Below, one piece after another: positions 9,101 to 18,608 of a stretch of 64,000 nt of DNA. Position 1 is the first letter of the stretch, and each line of letters starts with the position of its first letter. The position numbers and the translations under genes are program-made. The DNA lies in contig CANQSA010000002.1 in assembly GCA_947626415.1 (NCBI GenBank), positions 62,001-126,000 on the forward strand, read 5' to 3'. Source of the DNA: an uncultured Lachnospiraceae bacterium (GTDB lineage Bacteria; Bacillota; Clostridia; Lachnospirales; Lachnospiraceae). A model generated the notes under the pieces. The model made no database searches and was not told the DNA's origin. It saw nothing but the letters and a program-made list of their open reading frames with translations.

Positions 9101-11983
9101 CGTTACAATCCAATTTTCATCCCATGCCCAGACCCGTACCGGAATGGAAACCAGGGTCTGCTCGCCGCTTAACCGCTCTGTTCCCGTTTTCTCAATCGTG
9201 ATCGTAGCAAATTCGGGTTCACTTTCATTAACCGTATAACTTGCCTGATAGCCCTTTGCCGCGATCATATGATCCAGTTCCCAGGTATTTGCCGTCTGCA
9301 GTTCAATGGTTGTCTTTATGTTGTCGATCGTTTCGGCCTGTTTTGCCTTGATGTCAATATAATAAACCGATCCGGCTTCCGCAGGCTGTCCGCTGTCATT
9401 ATGACCGCTGATAAATACTTCCGGCGCCGCGTTCTCGGCATTGACGCGAAGCTGTCTGGTTATCGACGCACAATTTCCTATTTTATCCGCAATTTCAAAC
9501 CGGATCTTATGTGTTCCGTTTGACAGAGTTACAGCTTCAACTGACAGCGTATTGCCTGCAGCCTTTACATTGTCAAGTTTTACTCCGTCCACATAAATTG
9601 CGCCCGTAGCATAGTCCAGACCTTCCGCATTCGATTTCTGATAATCCGCAATATTCGCGGTAAACGAAACCTGATTCGTATTGATCTCCGCATCGGAAAA
9701 ATCAAGATTTGTATCACTGATGCAATAGGTCGCATTGCTGATGACAGGCGCCTCCCGGTCGTCTACCGCTTCACTGTAGTCTACTGTTATATCATCGAAA
9801 TAATAGGTCAGCTTCTGTGCAACAGTCGGTTTTGCATACATTCTAAAGAAATCTGGCGACATTGCCGTTGATAACAGTGGATCAAACAGAGCCACGTAAT
9901 CCTTCGAACTGATATCTGCCGTTACATAAATCCATCTTTCTTCCGGAATATCTTCTTCCTTCAAGTTGCTAATGAGTTTCCCATTATACTTAAAATCCGT
10001 TGTTAATGTTCCCTGTTTATCCTCTGCAGGATTCGTGTCAGCAAAAAGCTGCATACACCATGCAGAACTGCCCTTCTGGCTGTAAAAGCCTTTCGGAATA
10101 TAGGCCCACATACCAATCTTAACAGCGTTATTGTTATTTACTGCATCCCGCAGAACCGTCTTTCCTACTATATTACATAAAATGGTATATACCCAATTAT
10201 TAAATCCAACATAGCGGAAATCAAACTCTACTCCCAAAGCAGCGTTTCCGTTATGAACCTGACCACCATTTTCTCGAGTTGCAATAAAGGTTTCCGAATG
10301 AGCAGAGTCATCCAAATTTCCGATTTGTATGTTACCATTCAAAGGATTGGAAATCCCATGTTCAATCTGCCATTCCTCTGCATCTTTCTGCCCGATAAAG
10401 CCCGCCAGCTGTTGATCTTCAAAATCCCATAAGATCTTTGAACCCATTCCGTATGTAATCGAATAAGTCAGTTCCTGCCCGGTCGGCTTATACTTGATCG
10501 TCACCTGCACACCGCTGATAGACTGATCGCTAGTCGCAGTGATCTGAAAACCGTTCACAGTCGCCGCCTTTTGATCAGACAAGGTAATCTCGATTACATT
10601 TTGATCATAAAATACCTGATTTTCTCCTTTTCCAATCGTTGCGACAATCGGAAGCGTCACTGTTTTAGGCTTTTCCTCTGTGGAATACGAAAGGATCGTG
10701 GAATCGGAAGTAAGTTCAAATTCGGTCGGATTTGCGATGTGTACCGTTTTCCTTCCGTATATTTTTCCATCCGACTTTATCTGAATCTCAACATCTCCCG
10801 TAGTATCTCCTGCTTTAAACAGACCGTTCTGAACAGAACCCTTTGTCGGATCAGAAAGTGCCCATTCAATCTTTTCGGGCATTTCCATTGCATATCCTTT
10901 TGTATCCAAAGCCAGCGTGTCAAATGTATATTCCGACCCAGGAGCAAAATAATCATATTCCGACTGAATTTCAATCTTATCCAAAATACCCGTAGGATTT
11001 GTATTGGATACGATCATTACGCTGTTTAAGGTTGGACGTTCCGCGCCGTCACAGGGTACCGAACGCATTGTAGCTTCGTCTTCCCCAGCACGTTTTGTGA
11101 TAAAAGTCGAAGAACCGCCGCCGTCACAGTTAAATGCCCATTGGCAGCCCAGTGCCAGCATTGCTTCGCCTTCCTCACTGTCGTTAAACCCTTTGGAATT
11201 GTTCGCGCCACGTCCGTCATTCATAACCAGAACCAGCGTTCCGTCTTCCTTTACGCCGACCATCGAACGGGCCGCGTCAGTTCCGTTTCGTACAACAGTT
11301 GGATTTGCAAGTTTTCCGTTATTTACGACCATGCCGAAATTCGCTCCGATCGCCTGCCATTCATCGCCGTTAAGACCCTGGCTTGCCGTACGGAGTTCAC
11401 AGCGGCAGCTCCCGTCCCAGGAGCCGTCTTCTTTTAGATTTTTATAAACGCAGAGCATCGTCTGACAAACGCCGGAATGCTTATCGTTGATTCCGTTTTT
11501 ATGGTCTACCAGCACTTTTCCGTTGTAAACCAGCCAGGAATACGGCGCATTACAGTCATAAGCCAGACCAGTATTCATACTTCCGACTACATCGTAATCA
11601 AGTACATCCCGATAGTATGCGACTGTATCCGTCAGCTTCGCAACCTTATGATTATTGATGTCTGTCAGATCCTTATCAATTCCGTAGTATCCCGGAATGA
11701 TCGAAATATCCGGATTGGAAGGATCGACCTCCATAATATGCAGAACCTGTCTGCGGTTTCCGTCACTGTTATTCAGCACCATTTCCGTCTCCGTCGCCGC
11801 ACCCGGAACAAGTACATAATCTTTTTGCGATATTACTTTGTAATAGTCATCCTGACCAAAAGTTTCTTTGTCATAGGTGACATTTTCTTTCTGCGCTGCA
11901 AACGCGCTGAGCGAAGCGGCAGGTACCATCATACACAAACACAGGAATAATGCCACTGCCCGTTTTAACTTTCTTAATTTCAT
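6140..11983 (-). CDS. Giant secreted phosphodiester glycosidase with cell-wall-binding-type repeats (paralogue 1)
   Basis: A 1,947-residue protein. A Sec signal peptide ends near residue 29 (SAFA/AQK). Residues ~75-330 are a NAGPA-type phosphodiester glycosidase domain (PF09992 family) with the hallmark NFGMVVNNG, MNDGRG and CDGGGSSTF segments. An Ig-like segment (~335-430), a jelly-roll carbohydrate-binding-like region (~515-735, ending in YYFDDITVDYS), further Ig/cohesin-like stretches and a four-cysteine TC..C..C..C segment follow. The last ~850 residues are aromatic repeats (YYYIN, RYYKD, YTFGADGKM) resembling choline- or glucan-binding repeats. There is no LPXTG, so attachment is probably through the repeats. 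It likely cleaves or binds sugar-phosphodiester linkages on the cell's own glycan. The SD (AAGGAGG) lies in the end of the upstream paralogue. Confidence 0.85.
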   Translation of the reverse strand: MKLRKLKRAVALFLCLCMMVPAASLSAFAAQKENVTYDKETFGQDDYYKVISQKDYVLVPGAATETEMVLNNSDGNRRQVLHIMEVDPSNPDISIIPGYYGIDKDLTDINNHKVAKLTDTVAYYRDVLDYDVVGSMNTGLAYDCNAPYSWLVYNGKVLVDHKNGINDKHSGVCQTMLCVYKNLKEDGSWDGSCRCELRTASQGLNGDEWQAIGANFGMVVNNGKLANPTVVRNGTDAARSMVGVKEDGTLVLVMNDGRGANNSKGFNDSEEGEAMLALGCQWAFNCDGGGSSTFITKRAGEDEATMRSVPCDGAERPTLNSVMIVSNTNPTGILDKIEIQSEYDYFAPGSEYTFDTLALDTKGYAMEMPEKIEWALSDPTKGSVQNGLFKAGDTTGDVEIQIKSDGKIYGRKTVHIANPTEFELTSDSTILSYSTEEKPKTVTLPIVATIGKGENQVFYDQNVIEITLSDQKAATVNGFQITATSDQSISGVQVTIKYKPTGQELTYSITYGMGSKILWDFEDQQLAGFIGQKDAEEWQIEHGISNPLNGNIQIGNLDDSAHSETFIATRENGGQVHNGNAALGVEFDFRYVGFNNWVYTILCNIVGKTVLRDAVNNNNAVKIGMWAYIPKGFYSQKGSSAWCMQLFADTNPAEDKQGTLTTDFKYNGKLISNLKEEDIPEERWIYVTADISSKDYVALFDPLLSTAMSPDFFRMYAKPTVAQKLTYYFDDITVDYSEAVDDREAPVISNATYCISDTNLDFSDAEINTNQVSFTANIADYQKSNAEGLDYATGAIYVDGVKLDNVKAAGNTLSVEAVTLSNGTHKIRFEIADKIGNCASITRQLRVNAENAAPEVFISGHNDSGQPAEAGSVYYIDIKAKQAETIDNIKTTIELQTANTWELDHMIAAKGYQASYTVNESEPEFATITIEKTGTERLSGEQTLVSIPVRVWAWDENWIVTKEFLGTSGSYTGRRTTTQTTEERFKEGEPVLKIEADVVYGEIAYADKKTGTFGNSFSVDTKLDGTKQNGLWHTHDSNLTVKNQEATCEESGYQDRTYCETCKSVVDWGKEIPAAGHQYAVKDGQLECTVCHDIYKPGTGLFEVGGKTYYAIAGKLLSGWQQVDADYYYFDPKTFTSVKTLNNGYVTYQFEADGKLKSGEWYRDNRGIKYYYGPDYYHATQADEKVVIDGNTYYFTKEGYCRTGNTYIVTSNVQDYQWYSFDENGVYLGPWKYTGFTKLNGFLYYLEDGVQPYGFVLVDGAYYYFASADHRAAVTNLERYCPVTNGLLPAGTYRFGADGKMLDQVIRVENNTMYYYKLGQIAKGGNASINGKQYAVSKDGIVQYTGVYTGDKDAKGYYENGVYSRALKNGLSKDEDGEIRYYKDEVPQHQGLVKDTDGSYYYFNSTLKAVKDTEYAIGEAETHDLLPAGTYRFGADGKMLDHVVYVDQNTMHYYVQGQIAKSGSATINGKQYTVNKDGIVQYTGIYTDAKGVKGYYTKGVYSRALKNGLVKDEDGEIRYYKDEVAQHQGLVKDEDGSYYYINSTLKAVKDTEYTISEAETHGLLPAGTYRFGADGRMLDQVIRVEKNTIYYYVLGQLAKGGNASINGKQYTVSKDGIIQYTGIYADAKGTKGYYTNGVYSRALKNGLSKDEDGEIRYYKDEEAQYQGLVQDEDGNYYYINSARKAVKNTKYAIGASKTNGLLPAGEYTFGADGRMVEPPKNGLVKDKDGEIRYYKNDVPQYQGLVQDEDGNYYYINSALKAVKNTKYMVGAAKTNGLLPAGEYTFGADGKMTTQLKNGLVKDKDGEIRYYKDGVPQYQGLVQDEDGNYYYINSALKAVKDTKYMVGAAKTNGLLPAGEYTFGADGKMTTQPKNGLVKDKDGEIRYYKDGVPQYQGLVKDTDGSYYYINSALKAVKNTKYMVGAAKTNGLLPAGEYTFGADGKMVKTN
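6150..8135 (-). repeat. Two-tier repeat array of paralogue 1 (228-bp and 414-bp units)
   Basis: The landmark encoding LLPAG recurs at about 6193, 6421, 6649, 6877, 7291, 7705 and 8119: three steps of exactly 228 bp (76 aa), then three of exactly 414 bp (138 aa). The long unit is the short unit plus an inserted ~62-aa module (YYYVLGQLAKGG...YTGIYADAKG). Copies are close to identical at the DNA level, which favours recombination among units and with paralogue 2. Confidence 0.85.
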
Positions 11984-11987
11984 TTCT

Positions 11988-14900
11988 CTAATCCTCCTTG
12001 GAAATTACCATTTTGCCGTCGGCACCGAATGTATACTCGCCGGCCGGCAGCAATCCGTTTGTCTTAGCTGCTCCAACCGCGTATTTGGTATTCTTAACTG
12101 CCTTCAGCGTACTGTTGATGTAGTAATAGCTGCCGTCTGTATCCTGTACCAGTCCCTGATACTGCGGCACGCCATCCTTATAGTAACGGATCTCGCCGTC
12201 CTTATCTTTCATAAGTCCGTTTTTCAGCATCTTGCCGTCAGCACCGAACGTATACTCACCGGCCGGCAGCAATCCGTTTGCCATACCTTCGCTGATTGCA
12301 TATTTCGTATTCTTGATTGCTTTCAGCGTGCTGTTGATGTAATAATAGCTGCCGTCTGCATCCTGTACCAGTCCCTGATGCTGCGGCACACCGTCCTTAT
12401 AGCAGCGGATCTCGCCGTCCTCATCCACAACAAGACCGTTCTTCAGCTGTACGATCATTTTGCCGTCCGCGCCGAATGTATACTCGCCGGCAGGAAGCAA
12501 TCCATTTGTCTTAGCTGCTCCAACCGTATACCTGGTATTCTTGACTGCCTTTAATGCGCTGTTGATATAGTAATAATTTCCGTCTGCGTCCTGCACCAGA
12601 CCCTGATACTGCGGCACATCGTCCTTATAATAACGGAGCTCGCCGTCCTTATCTTTCATAAGTCCGTTTTTCAGCATCTTACCGTCGGCTCCGAACGTGT
12701 ACTCGCCGGCAGGCAGCAGTCCGTTTGTCTTAGAAGCTCCAACCGTGTATTTTGTATTCTTGACCGCTTTCAGCGCACTGTTGATATAATAATAGTTTCC
12801 GTCTTCGTCCTGTACCAGTCCCTGATACTGCGGCACATCGTTCTTATAATAGCGGAGCTCGCCGTCCTTATCCTTTACAAGCCCGTTCTTCAGCTGCGTG
12901 GTCATCTTGCCGTCAGCTCCGAACGTGTACTCGCCGGCAGGCAGCAGTCCGTTTGTCTTAGAGGCTCCAACCATATACTTGGTATTCTTGACTGCTTTCA
13001 GCGCACTGTTGATGTAGTAATAGTTTCCGTCTTCGTCCTGTACCAGGCCCTGATACTGCGGCACGTCGTCCTTGTAATAACGGAGTTCGCCGTCTTCATC
13101 CCGGATAAGTCCGTTCTTTAACGTATAGGCATATACGCCGTTTCTATAATAACCCTTCGTGCCTTTGGCGTCTGTATAGATACCGGTATACTGTACGATA
13201 CCGTCCTGGCTGACCGAATACTGCTCACCATTGATCGTAACGCTGCCGCTCTTTGCAATCTGTCCCAGTACATAGTAGTACATGGTATCCTGATCGACAT
13301 AGACTGCGTGATCCAGCATTCTGCCGTCCGCGCCGAAACGATAGATGCCTGCCGGCAGCAGTTCATTTGCCTCAGCCTCACTGATCGTACATTCCGTATC
13401 CTTAACGGCTTTCAGTGTGCTGTTGATATAGTAATAGCTGCCGTCCTCGTCTTTTACCAGACCCTGCGGCTGCGGCTCTTCCTCTTTGTAATAGCGGACC
13501 TCTCCGTCTTCATCATGATAAAGTCCGTTCTTTAACGCGCGGGCATATACGCCGTTTTCATAATAGCCTCTGTTGCCTTTGGCGTCTGTATAGATACCGG
13601 TATACTGTACGATACCGTCCTTGCTGACCGTATACTGCTTGCCGTCGATAGAAGCGTTTCCGCCCTTTGCAAGCTGTCCCAGTACATAATAATAAATTGT
13701 ATCTTTCTCTACACGGATTACCTGATCCAGCATCTTGCCGTCCGCACCAAAGCGGTAGGTTCCTGCCGGCAACAGTCCGTTTGTCTCAGCTTCACTGATC
13801 GCACATTCCGTATCTTTGACTGTCTTCAGGGTATCATTGATATAGTAATAGCTGCCGTCCTCGTCTTTTACCAGACCCTGCGGCTGCGGCACGTCGTCCT
13901 TGTAATAACGGAGTTCTCCTTCTTCATCCCGGATAAGTCCATTCTTTAACGCACGGGCATATATGCCGTTTGTATAATAGCCCTTCGTGCCTTTGGCGTC
14001 TGTATAGATACCGGTATACTGTACGATACCGTCCTGGCTGATGGTATACTGCTTATCATTGATCGTAACGCTGCCGCTCTTTGCAGCCTGTCCCTGCACA
14101 TAATAGCGCATGGTATTCTGATCGACATAAACCGTATGATCCAGCATCCTGCCGTCTGAACCGAAATAATAGGTGCCGGCCGGCAGCAGTTCGTTTGTTT
14201 CAGCCTCACTGATCGCGCATTCTGTATCTTTGACTGCCTTCAGGGTGTCATTGATGTAGTAATAGCTTCCATCCTCGTCTTTCACCAGACCCTGATGCTG
14301 CGGTACTTCCTCTTTATAATAGCGGACCTCTCCATCCTCATCATGATAAAGTCCGTTTCTTAACGCGCGGGCATATACGCCGTTTTCATAATAGCCTCTG
14401 TTGCCTTTGGCGTCCGCATAAACGCCTGTGTACTGAATAATACCGTCTTTGCTGACTGTATACTGCTTGCCGTCGATAGAAACGCTTCCGCCCTTTGCAA
14501 GCTGTCCCAGTACATAGTAATACATGGTATTGTTTTCAACGCAGATCACCTGATCCATCATCTTGCCGTCTGCGCCAAAGCGGTAGGTTCCCGCAGGCAG
14601 CAGTCCGTTCGTTGCCGGACAGTAACGTTCGATATCGGTCACTGCCGCGAAGTAATTCGCGGATGCGCAATAGTAATAGGCGTCGCCGACCTTAAACATA
14701 CCATAGCCGGAAACCCCGTCTACCACATAATATAAATGACCCTTGCATTCTGTCAGGCCGGTATAATTCCAGGGACCGATCAGTTTCCCGTCATCTCCGA
14801 AATCATACCAGCGGTATGTATCCTGGCTGGAGAGAACAACAAAGCGTTTGCCTTCAAACCGATATCCGTCCTTACCAAAGTAATAGGTATCGCCGTCAAT

Positions 14901-17900
14901 TTCTACTTCCAGATCGGCCGGTGAATGCCAGTAGTATTCCGGTCCGTAGTAATATCTTGTACCGACTCCGTCATAGTACCACTGTCCGGACTTCAGTTTG
15001 CCGTCCGACTCAAACTCATAGGTTACATAACCGTTATTTAAAGTCTCTACAGAAGTAAAGGTTTCGGGATCAAAATAATACCAGTCTTCGCCGATCTCTT
15101 TCCATCCGCTTACCAGTTTACCGCCAATCGCAAAGTAGCCTTTTCCGTCTTTTGTAAACAGACCGGAATACTTCGCCTTGTCCTTGCATACACCGTCATC
15201 TCCGAAGTCGTAATAAAAACCGTCTACTTCACAGACACCGGTTACTTTTTCTCCGTCCTGATAATAGCTGTCTTCTCTCCAAACGCCGGAAAGGGGAATC
15301 CCTGCCTCATACAGTTTTCCATCCTCCCATTCGCCGGTATAGGTTTCCCGACACTCTTTACATTGAAGAACACCATCGGTGAGTTCATACTTGTGCCCTG
15401 TGGCAGGTGTTATGGTTCCCCAATTAACTATGGAATTACATACCTTACATTCGGTTCTGCCGGTATAGCCGGTTTCCGTACAGGTAGCTGCAAGATCCAC
15501 AACGTTTTCTTCGGTATGTACATGTGCCGTCCCACGTTCGTTCTTATAGGTCTGATCCATTTCCGACGGACGCGCATACATTTCCGTATCCACACTGAAT
15601 TCTTCATTGGAGAATCCCGGGAAAGCATCTGTCTGATATCCCTCGACAAACGTGATCTTACCGGCGTCAACATCGACTTTCAGATCCTGGGGCCAGAATG
15701 TAAATTCTTTCCAATACCTCGCCGCATCATATCCTTCCATATGGATATCGGTATCATAATAAAGGATTCGGATCGGCAGGGAGACCAGTGTTGCGGATCC
15801 CGTCTGTGTATTTTCTCCGGTACGGGTGACTGTCACAGTCGCAGTATTGGATTCTTCATCCAATGTATAGTTGGCTGTAAATCCATCTGCCGGAACCATA
15901 TGATCCAGTTCCCATTTATTCGTATTATTGATATCGATAACGGCGCTCACAGACTGAATCGTCTGAATCTCTGCCGCATTCAGATCCATCCAATACAGAG
16001 AACCGCCGTAAAGTCTGTCCAGAGACGGATCTTTCGGAACCAGTTCTACCGCCGGAGATTCAGTTTGCGAAGTTACTTTCACCAGTCTGATCTTGGAAGC
16101 GGTATTTCCCGCCGCATCGGCAATCTCAAACTTCACACGGTGTACGCCGGTGCTTAAAGCAACCTGATCCGCTATGATCTTTCCGCCTGCATAGGTAGCA
16201 TCTACTTCGATCCCGTCTACATATACCTTGGCGCTGTCTACATCCAGACCGGTTGCGTTGCCCTTTGCGGTATCCTCTGCCACATAAGCGTTTAAGTTTA
16301 TAACATGATCCGCCGTCTCCGTAACGGTATGCTTCAACAGCTCGGTTTCATTGTCATTCTTTACCAGATTAACCGAACGAAAGACAGGTGCCTCTCGATC
16401 CTCTACCGCATCGGAGTAATCAATCGTAATATCATCCAGGTAGAAGGTATATGGTCCGTTCAGAGATCCATAGGTCTTCCAAAGATCATTGACATCCCCG
16501 TGCGGGAACAGGATTTCTATAAAACGGCAATCCTTCGGGTCCGTTTCAACATTTTTTGCACCGGGCAGTTTAATCTTCGCATACTGGCTGACATCTACTG
16601 AAAAATAGTGCCAGCCCGGTTCATCATAATTTTCATATACATACGGCTGATCGAATAACGGAACATTATTTCGCACATACTCTTCCTTTCCGTCTTTCTC
16701 AGTCGCATACCAGTATTTGACATACAGATCCATATGTACACATTCATCCGGGATATACATCCAGAAGCCGATGGATTTTGCGTTTTCTATAATGATATCC
16801 TTGTCTGAATACAATTCAATCTGAGAGTAAACACCTGAAGTTATAACATTGGATTTCAAACCATTGGTCGTCCATTTCAATGCGCCGCTCCCATTGTGTA
16901 CTTTCCCGTTTTCTTCGGTCACATGAGAGATCGCATATTCATATGATTCGTTGTTGACTTCCCCGATTCTCCATCCGTCAATATCAGCTTCAAAATCATC
17001 TAAGACTTTTGATGCTTCTCCGAGGAGCAGCGTTGCTTCTGCCGTAAGTTGGGAGTCTCCGTGCTGCAGCGTTGCCTTTAGGGTGCCGCGGCGCTCATCC
17101 TCGCCGGGCGCCTGTTCTGCACTTACTGCCGTAAAGGTAAAGCCGTCTATCGTTCCAAGTTTCTGATTATCCAGAGTAAACGCTATATCCTCTTTTTTCA
17201 ATACAACCGGATGCAGCCCATTATCCACCGTTGCTTTCAGGGAGAGCTGGATCTGTTTTCCAAACGGAGCCGTAACCGTCTGCTGCGCAAAGGACAAAGC
17301 GGTTGGAATCACGATCTGAACGGACGCCTCTCCCACTTTCTTTCCTTCATACATCAGCTGCGCGGTTGCGATGCCGCACTTGCCGGTAGAAGTAAACAGG
17401 CCATTCTGATCGATTGTTCCCATATCCGATTCCTTGACCTGCCAACTTGCGCCATCGGGAATTTCTACCAACGTTCCTGCCAGATCGGAGCCGACGGCCT
17501 GGAACTGAACCTTACTATTCGGCGTATAATACTCATTCTCTGCGGAGATATCAGCACGCGCAAACTGACCGTCTGCCGGTGCGGTCGTCAGTACCAGGAT
17601 CCCGTGTGTCGTAGGCCGTTCCGAACCATCTGACGGCTTACAGTGCAGTTCCAGATCTTCGCCGGGATGCTGGGAAAGGAATGTGGAAGAACCGCCGCCG
17701 TCTCCGTTTACTGCATCTACGCAGCCCAGCGACAGCATAAACTCTGCCATTTCATGATTGGTAAATCCGGTCGAATACGGCGCCTGTCTGCCGTCATTCA
17801 TAACCATAACCAGGGTTCCGTCTGCTTTAATCCCGACAAACGACCGCGATGCTCCGTTTGCAGCCGTATGATCTGCTGCCGCATATTGATTTACTCCATT

Positions 17901-18551
17901 TTTTACGAGGTAACCAAAGTTGGCGGGAATAACCTGTTCCTCCCAACCGGTGACCGGATCGGAAGTCGCACGGATCTGTACCTTCGGTATGTTCTCCGGT
18001 CTCTTACCGCCATCTTTTTTCTCATCGAAATTGATGACTACACAAGTCTGTGCACCAGCAGTCTTACCTCTACTGTTCGTATAGGTCACGCCATCCAAAA
18101 CCATATAACCAAGCGGCTCACCTACCAGTTCCGGATGCTGTGCGTAATAATCATCGTTATACCAGCTCAGGCTCAGGTTCATGGCTGCCACAACATTTCC
18201 ATAATGTTCATCGGCATATTTGGCCTGCTCAGACATGATCTGTACACCATAATTGCCGGCTTCAGGGTTCATCTCCTTATAGCTCGGCACCACCTTTGTG
18301 TATTCATTATTTAAGTCCACTTCAACGACATGCGCCACCTGACGCTGGGTGCCGGCACTGTTATCCAGAACCATTTCCGCTTCTTCAATTCCCGGAGCAA
18401 GCTGCCAGATCCTCTTTGAGATCAACTTGTAGTAGTCGGCTCCTTTTTCTGTATATGCCACATCTGCAAACGCGCTGAGCGAAGCGGCAGGAATCATCAT
18501 ACACAGACATAAGAACAAAGACACTGCTTTTTTCAACTTTCCTTGTTTCAT
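11988..18551 (-). CDS. Giant secreted phosphodiester glycosidase with cell-wall-binding-type repeats (paralogue 2)
   Basis: A 2,187-residue paralogue of the next gene, with the same domain order. The signal peptide ends near residue 29 (SAFA/DVA). The NAGPA phosphodiester glycosidase domain (~55-325) shows NFGYLVKNG, MNDGRQ and GDGGGSSTF. Ig-like and carbohydrate-binding-like modules (~330-900), a cysteine-pair segment (CTETGY...CKVC...CKEC) and a long aromatic repeat tail follow. The start at 18551 has a GGAGG SD; an upstream in-frame ATG lacks one. The stop is only 4 bp before the paralogue's ATG. Both genes share a near-identical SD-to-codon-12 segment (GGAGGATYAGAGAAATGAAA), evidence of tandem duplication. 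A possible weak promoter (TTGACA at about 18,590) lies in the 57-bp gap upstream. Confidence 0.85.
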   Translation of the reverse strand: MKQGKLKKAVSLFLCLCMMIPAASLSAFADVAYTEKGADYYKLISKRIWQLAPGIEEAEMVLDNSAGTQRQVAHVVEVDLNNEYTKVVPSYKEMNPEAGNYGVQIMSEQAKYADEHYGNVVAAMNLSLSWYNDDYYAQHPELVGEPLGYMVLDGVTYTNSRGKTAGAQTCVVINFDEKKDGGKRPENIPKVQIRATSDPVTGWEEQVIPANFGYLVKNGVNQYAAADHTAANGASRSFVGIKADGTLVMVMNDGRQAPYSTGFTNHEMAEFMLSLGCVDAVNGDGGGSSTFLSQHPGEDLELHCKPSDGSERPTTHGILVLTTAPADGQFARADISAENEYYTPNSKVQFQAVGSDLAGTLVEIPDGASWQVKESDMGTIDQNGLFTSTGKCGIATAQLMYEGKKVGEASVQIVIPTALSFAQQTVTAPFGKQIQLSLKATVDNGLHPVVLKKEDIAFTLDNQKLGTIDGFTFTAVSAEQAPGEDERRGTLKATLQHGDSQLTAEATLLLGEASKVLDDFEADIDGWRIGEVNNESYEYAISHVTEENGKVHNGSGALKWTTNGLKSNVITSGVYSQIELYSDKDIIIENAKSIGFWMYIPDECVHMDLYVKYWYATEKDGKEEYVRNNVPLFDQPYVYENYDEPGWHYFSVDVSQYAKIKLPGAKNVETDPKDCRFIEILFPHGDVNDLWKTYGSLNGPYTFYLDDITIDYSDAVEDREAPVFRSVNLVKNDNETELLKHTVTETADHVINLNAYVAEDTAKGNATGLDVDSAKVYVDGIEVDATYAGGKIIADQVALSTGVHRVKFEIADAAGNTASKIRLVKVTSQTESPAVELVPKDPSLDRLYGGSLYWMDLNAAEIQTIQSVSAVIDINNTNKWELDHMVPADGFTANYTLDEESNTATVTVTRTGENTQTGSATLVSLPIRILYYDTDIHMEGYDAARYWKEFTFWPQDLKVDVDAGKITFVEGYQTDAFPGFSNEEFSVDTEMYARPSEMDQTYKNERGTAHVHTEENVVDLAATCTETGYTGRTECKVCNSIVNWGTITPATGHKYELTDGVLQCKECRETYTGEWEDGKLYEAGIPLSGVWREDSYYQDGEKVTGVCEVDGFYYDFGDDGVCKDKAKYSGLFTKDGKGYFAIGGKLVSGWKEIGEDWYYFDPETFTSVETLNNGYVTYEFESDGKLKSGQWYYDGVGTRYYYGPEYYWHSPADLEVEIDGDTYYFGKDGYRFEGKRFVVLSSQDTYRWYDFGDDGKLIGPWNYTGLTECKGHLYYVVDGVSGYGMFKVGDAYYYCASANYFAAVTDIERYCPATNGLLPAGTYRFGADGKMMDQVICVENNTMYYYVLGQLAKGGSVSIDGKQYTVSKDGIIQYTGVYADAKGNRGYYENGVYARALRNGLYHDEDGEVRYYKEEVPQHQGLVKDEDGSYYYINDTLKAVKDTECAISEAETNELLPAGTYYFGSDGRMLDHTVYVDQNTMRYYVQGQAAKSGSVTINDKQYTISQDGIVQYTGIYTDAKGTKGYYTNGIYARALKNGLIRDEEGELRYYKDDVPQPQGLVKDEDGSYYYINDTLKTVKDTECAISEAETNGLLPAGTYRFGADGKMLDQVIRVEKDTIYYYVLGQLAKGGNASIDGKQYTVSKDGIVQYTGIYTDAKGNRGYYENGVYARALKNGLYHDEDGEVRYYKEEEPQPQGLVKDEDGSYYYINSTLKAVKDTECTISEAEANELLPAGIYRFGADGRMLDHAVYVDQDTMYYYVLGQIAKSGSVTINGEQYSVSQDGIVQYTGIYTDAKGTKGYYRNGVYAYTLKNGLIRDEDGELRYYKDDVPQYQGLVQDEDGNYYYINSALKAVKNTKYMVGASKTNGLLPAGEYTFGADGKMTTQLKNGLVKDKDGELRYYKNDVPQYQGLVQDEDGNYYYINSALKAVKNTKYTVGASKTNGLLPAGEYTFGADGKMLKNGLMKDKDGELRYYKDDVPQYQGLVQDADGNYYYINSALKAVKNTRYTVGAAKTNGLLPAGEYTFGADGKMIVQLKNGLVVDEDGEIRCYKDGVPQHQGLVQDADGSYYYINSTLKAIKNTKYAISEGMANGLLPAGEYTFGADGKMLKNGLMKDKDGEIRYYKDGVPQYQGLVQDTDGSYYYINSTLKAVKNTKYAVGAAKTNGLLPAGEYTFGADGKMVISKED
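12004..14615 (-). repeat. Two-tier repeat array of paralogue 2 (219/228-bp and 414-bp units)
   Basis: The LLPAG landmark recurs at about 12047, 12266, 12494, 12713, 12941, 13355, 13769, 14183 and 14597. Steps are 219, 228, 219, 228, then four of exactly 414 bp. The 9-bp difference is the presence or absence of three codons (TTQ or IVQ type) between units. The long units alternate between a DQVI and a DHxVY version, giving an 828-bp higher-order period. Confidence 0.85.
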
Positions 18552-18608
18552 TTCTCTGATCCTCCATAACAAAATTGATTTCTCTGCATTGCAAAATGAT
18601 GTCAAAAT

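Noticed and set aside
6150-14615. CRISPR array because of regular repeats
   Set aside because: Repeats are long, in-frame, coding and contiguous with protein domains; no short repeat/unique spacer pattern.
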